Below are positions 41,578-43,029 of a stretch of 43,029 nucleotides of DNA, in pieces; the first letter of the stretch is position 1, and every line of letters begins with the position of its first letter. The stretch spans positions 1 through 43,029 of the forward strand of contig ONUF01000013.1 in NCBI GenBank assembly GCA_900321005.1. The letters are read 5' to 3'. The position numbers and the translations under genes were made by a program. This stretch comes from an uncultured Bacteroidales bacterium (GTDB lineage Bacteria > Bacteroidota > Bacteroidia > Bacteroidales > Paludibacteraceae). The notes below the pieces were generated by a model that saw nothing but the letters and a program-made list of their open reading frames with translations, was not told the origin of the DNA and did not search any database.

Positions 41578-41953
41578 ACTCCTGGTACGTGCCGTCGGTG
41601 TAATAGACGACGATATTCTTGATTTGTTTAGAAGGAGCTGCAGGAACCTGCGGCTCTTCTTTTTGTGCTGCACGGGGCGCTTTCTCCTTCGGATCAGGTG
41701 CTTGGGCATCAAACAACCCCGGTTCTTTTCCCGGCTCCGTGCGCCACATTTCGCCTCTCCCGGCTATTAACCACTCCGGATTCAGCGTAGGATAGCGCTC
41801 CATAATACGTTTCATCACGTCTAAACTGGGATTATTGCGTCCGGACATCATATTACTGATTGTTCCGGGCTGCACACGAATCTCCGCAGCAAACTGCCGC
41901 GCCGTTAAGTTCATCGACTTAATGACTTGTTCTATACGTTCTTTTTCAGTCAT
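41558..41953 (-). CDS. XRE-family helix-turn-helix regulator
   Basis: 131 residues. N-terminal helix-turn-helix at about 5-60 (RIEQVIKSMNLTARQFAAEI, QPGTISNMMSGRNNPSLDVM), followed by NPEWLIAGRGEMW, a tail often seen in Bacteroidota XRE regulators. A Pro/Ala/Glu-rich linker (about 70-112) leads to a short C-terminal strand region (IKNIVVYYTDGTYQEF). It converges on lon with a 20-nt overlap. Its target is unknown; autoregulation is common for the family. Confidence 0.92.
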   Translation of the reverse strand: MTEKERIEQVIKSMNLTARQFAAEIRVQPGTISNMMSGRNNPSLDVMKRIMERYPTLNPEWLIAGRGEMWRTEPGKEPGLFDAQAPDPKEKAPRAAQKEEPQVPAAPSKQIKNIVVYYTDGTYQEFTSTLS

Positions 41954-41965
41954 AATATAAGTAAA

Positions 41966-42017
41966 CAGTTGTCAGTAATCAGTTATCAGTTGTCAGTAAT
42001 CAGTATTCAGTTATCAG
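41966..42017. repeat. CAGTNNT heptamer array
   Basis: Seven uninterrupted 7-bp units starting at 41966, 41973, 41980, 41987, 41994, 42001 and 42008. It lies in the leader of the XRE gene, between its promoter and start codon. Confidence 0.9.
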
Positions 42018-42030
42018 CTAAAAAACGCTG

Positions 42031-42061
42031 CAAAGGTACAAAATAAATGTGAAATACACAA
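42031..42061 (-). promoter_or_regulatory. Promoter of the XRE regulator
   Basis: Minus strand -33 element TTGTGTATTTC (42061-42051) and -7 element TACCTTTG (42038-42031), 23-nt register. The heptamer array lies in the leader between here and the start codon. Confidence 0.8.
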
Positions 42062-42602
42062 ATATATGCAAACTTTTTTGCAAAATATTTTTGTAATTTG
42101 TGAATATGGATAATAAAGATTTGTGAATATCTACATTCTAAATAAGCGCGTGGAACAATTTCGCCGAAAGACAGCCTCTATTGACAGTCTATACGCCCAC
42201 ACACGCCCTAATATATTATTATTTTACTTTATATATAACGCATAAATCGCTCATTTTAAGCACTTTACGTGATTTATAAACCATAGACAAACGCTATAGG
42301 GCCATTTATAACGAATCAGCTTATAGTGTACTTTTATTTTACTTTAAGTAATTTCAATAAATGCTGATATTCAATAAGTTACAAAGTATTCATCCGTGTG
42401 TTTTTGACATTTTTACTGCCCTACTCCATTCCGGAAGGATCAGACATTTCTGTATAACTCATCTTTTGAAATTTTGCTATTCTGTTTTCAAAGCAAGAAT
42501 CACATATATGCTTGTAATTGTGATTTGTGAACGATGAATTTGTGAATAAAGTTCGGCGTTACTATATTCACGTTTATTCTGCATAAATTTCCGAATATTT
42601 TC
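42062..42602. other. AT-rich gene-free tract with DnaA-box-like sites
   Basis: About 540 bp with no credible coding frame. TGTGAATAT occurs at 42099 and 42122, TGTGAATAA (a full match to the reverse complement of TTATNCACA) at 42541, and TAATTCACA at 42608. Several AT-only stretches are present (42210-42236, 42327-42360). An origin or regulatory region is possible, but not shown. Confidence 0.4.
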
Positions 42603-42633
42603 TTGCATAATTCACAAAAATGTATTACCTTTG
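42603..42633 (+). promoter_or_regulatory. Promoter of a short terminated transcript
   Basis: The -33 element TTGCATAATTC (42603-42613) and -7 element TACCTTTG (42626-42633), 23-nt register. The terminator at 42833-42860 would limit the RNA to about 220 nt. Confidence 0.75.
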
Positions 42634-42695
42634 CATTCGAAATTGAAACGATGAAATTCAGTTACTATTGTCCATTAAACCTAAGCTAAGCTATT

Positions 42696-42833
42696 ATGAA
42701 AAAATTCTCTGATTTTTACCATCGAACGCAAAACTTTATCGTGCGTTTGTTTGTGGACTCCTCCACTCCCCTTCCTCCGGAAAACTATTCCAGTTGCTTG
42801 CAAACAGGAACTTATTCCAGAGTGCATCACTAA
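42696..42833 (+). CDS. Possible small peptide, 45 residues
   Basis: ATG at 42696 gives 45 residues ([19 protein letters not shown]...) ending HH, and the stop codon touches the terminator stem. A shorter frame (MKFSYYCPLNLS, 42651-42689) precedes it in the same transcript. There is no recognised domain. The two frames could be a leader peptide pair or incidental in a small RNA. A minus-strand frame over the same bases is equally open, so evidence for coding is weak. Confidence 0.3.
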   Translation: MKKFSDFYHRTQNFIVRLFVDSSTPLPPENYSSCLQTGTYSRVHH

Positions 42834-42860
42834 AAAAACGGCCTTCGGGTCGTTTTTTCT
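42833..42860 (+). terminator. Intrinsic terminator before ispE
   Basis: AAAAAACG-G-CC-TTCG-GG-T-CGTTTTTT hairpin with a TTCG loop; the A and T runs extend the stem and make it work in both directions. Its last base is the first of the ispE -33 element. Confidence 0.9.
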
Positions 42861-42890
42861 TGTGTATTCCAAATATTTGTTGTACTTTTG
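42860..42890 (+). promoter_or_regulatory. ispE promoter
   Basis: The -33 element TTGTGTATTCC (42860-42870) and -7 element TACTTTTG (42883-42890), 23-nt register. The start codon follows only 8 nt after the -7 element, so ispE is probably leaderless or nearly so. Confidence 0.8.
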
Positions 42891-42898
42891 TACCCGAT

Positions 42899-43029
42899 AT
42901 GCTACTCTATCCGAATTGTAAGATAAATTTAGGGCTGCGCATCGTGCGTAAGCGCCCGGACGGCTACCACGATCTGGAGACGATCTTTGTGCCTATATAC
43001 GGGCTGCATGATGAGTTGGAGGTCATTAA
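42899..43029 (+). CDS. ispE: 4-diphosphocytidyl-2-C-methyl-D-erythritol kinase, N-terminal part
   Basis: 43 codons are visible before the window ends. The start [20 protein letters not shown] followed by [13 protein letters not shown] is the signature N-terminus of IspE, a GHMP kinase of the non-mevalonate isoprenoid pathway: the Lys and Asn of the KINLGL strand and the [10 protein letters not shown] loop are both present. The ATP-binding GHMP motif lies beyond the window. Confidence 0.93.
   Translation, partial: MLLYPNCKINLGLRIVRKRPDGYHDLETIFVPIYGLHDELEVI

Noticed and set aside
42681-42872. Minus-strand frame of 63 codons
   Set aside because: It starts beyond the terminator and crosses it; no minus-strand promoter is visible.

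Overview
The window looks like a chromosomal segment from an uncultured member of the Bacteroidales (Bacteroidota). The evidence is the promoter type (TTG about 23 nt upstream of TAnnTTTG, seen at 13 sites), weak or absent Shine-Dalgarno sequences, a V/A-type ATPase operon in the order E-DUF2764-A-B-D-I-K, and families typical of the phylum (PD40-OmpA proteins, DUF3109, DUF6922, DUF1294). No rRNA, tRNA, CRISPR array, insertion sequence or integrase was found.

Layout. (1) 1-7.6 kb, minus strand: a partial unknown gene, a tiny membrane protein, a small Bacteroidales-type hypothetical, then a complete type I restriction-modification operon read leftwards (Sel1-like membrane protein, hsdM, hsdS, hsdR). 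Its promoter carries a 17-nt homopolymer. (2) 7.6-19.9 kb, plus strand: a structured leader, gyrA, a secreted TPR protein, ruvX, def, mntP, a DUF3109 protein, cinA, a very unusual transporter/beta-propeller/OmpA fusion, and a secreted metallophosphoesterase. (3) 19.9-27.1 kb: the V/A-type ATPase operon, with a rotor subunit that keeps every Na+-binding residue of the Enterococcus hirae protein. (4) 27.1-31.3 kb: fabD, pfkA, ferritin, DUF456 and WG-like secreted proteins, and a YbaK-type deacylase. (5) 31.4-37.1 kb, accessory: a DUF6922 protein, a type IV McrBC system behind palindromic operator-like sites, a secreted protein of six 20-residue repeats with a decayed copy nearby, and an elaborate CTTGTTCC repeat array in front of a winged-helix-like gene. 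(6) 37.2-43.0 kb: dtd, a SprT-like gene, a possible small RNA, a hypothetical gene, a lon-derived fragment between 15-bp direct repeats, lon itself, an XRE regulator, a long AT-rich gene-free tract, a short terminated transcript, and the start of ispE.

Most notable: the transporter-PD40-OmpA fusion; the CTTGTTCC array; period-7 tandem repeats of unrelated sequence at eight places, one inside fabD; the silent-only divergence of the lon fragment; and the possibly slippage-controlled type I RM promoter. The two restriction systems lie in regions rich in repeats and fragments, while the regions between them are ordinary housekeeping operons.
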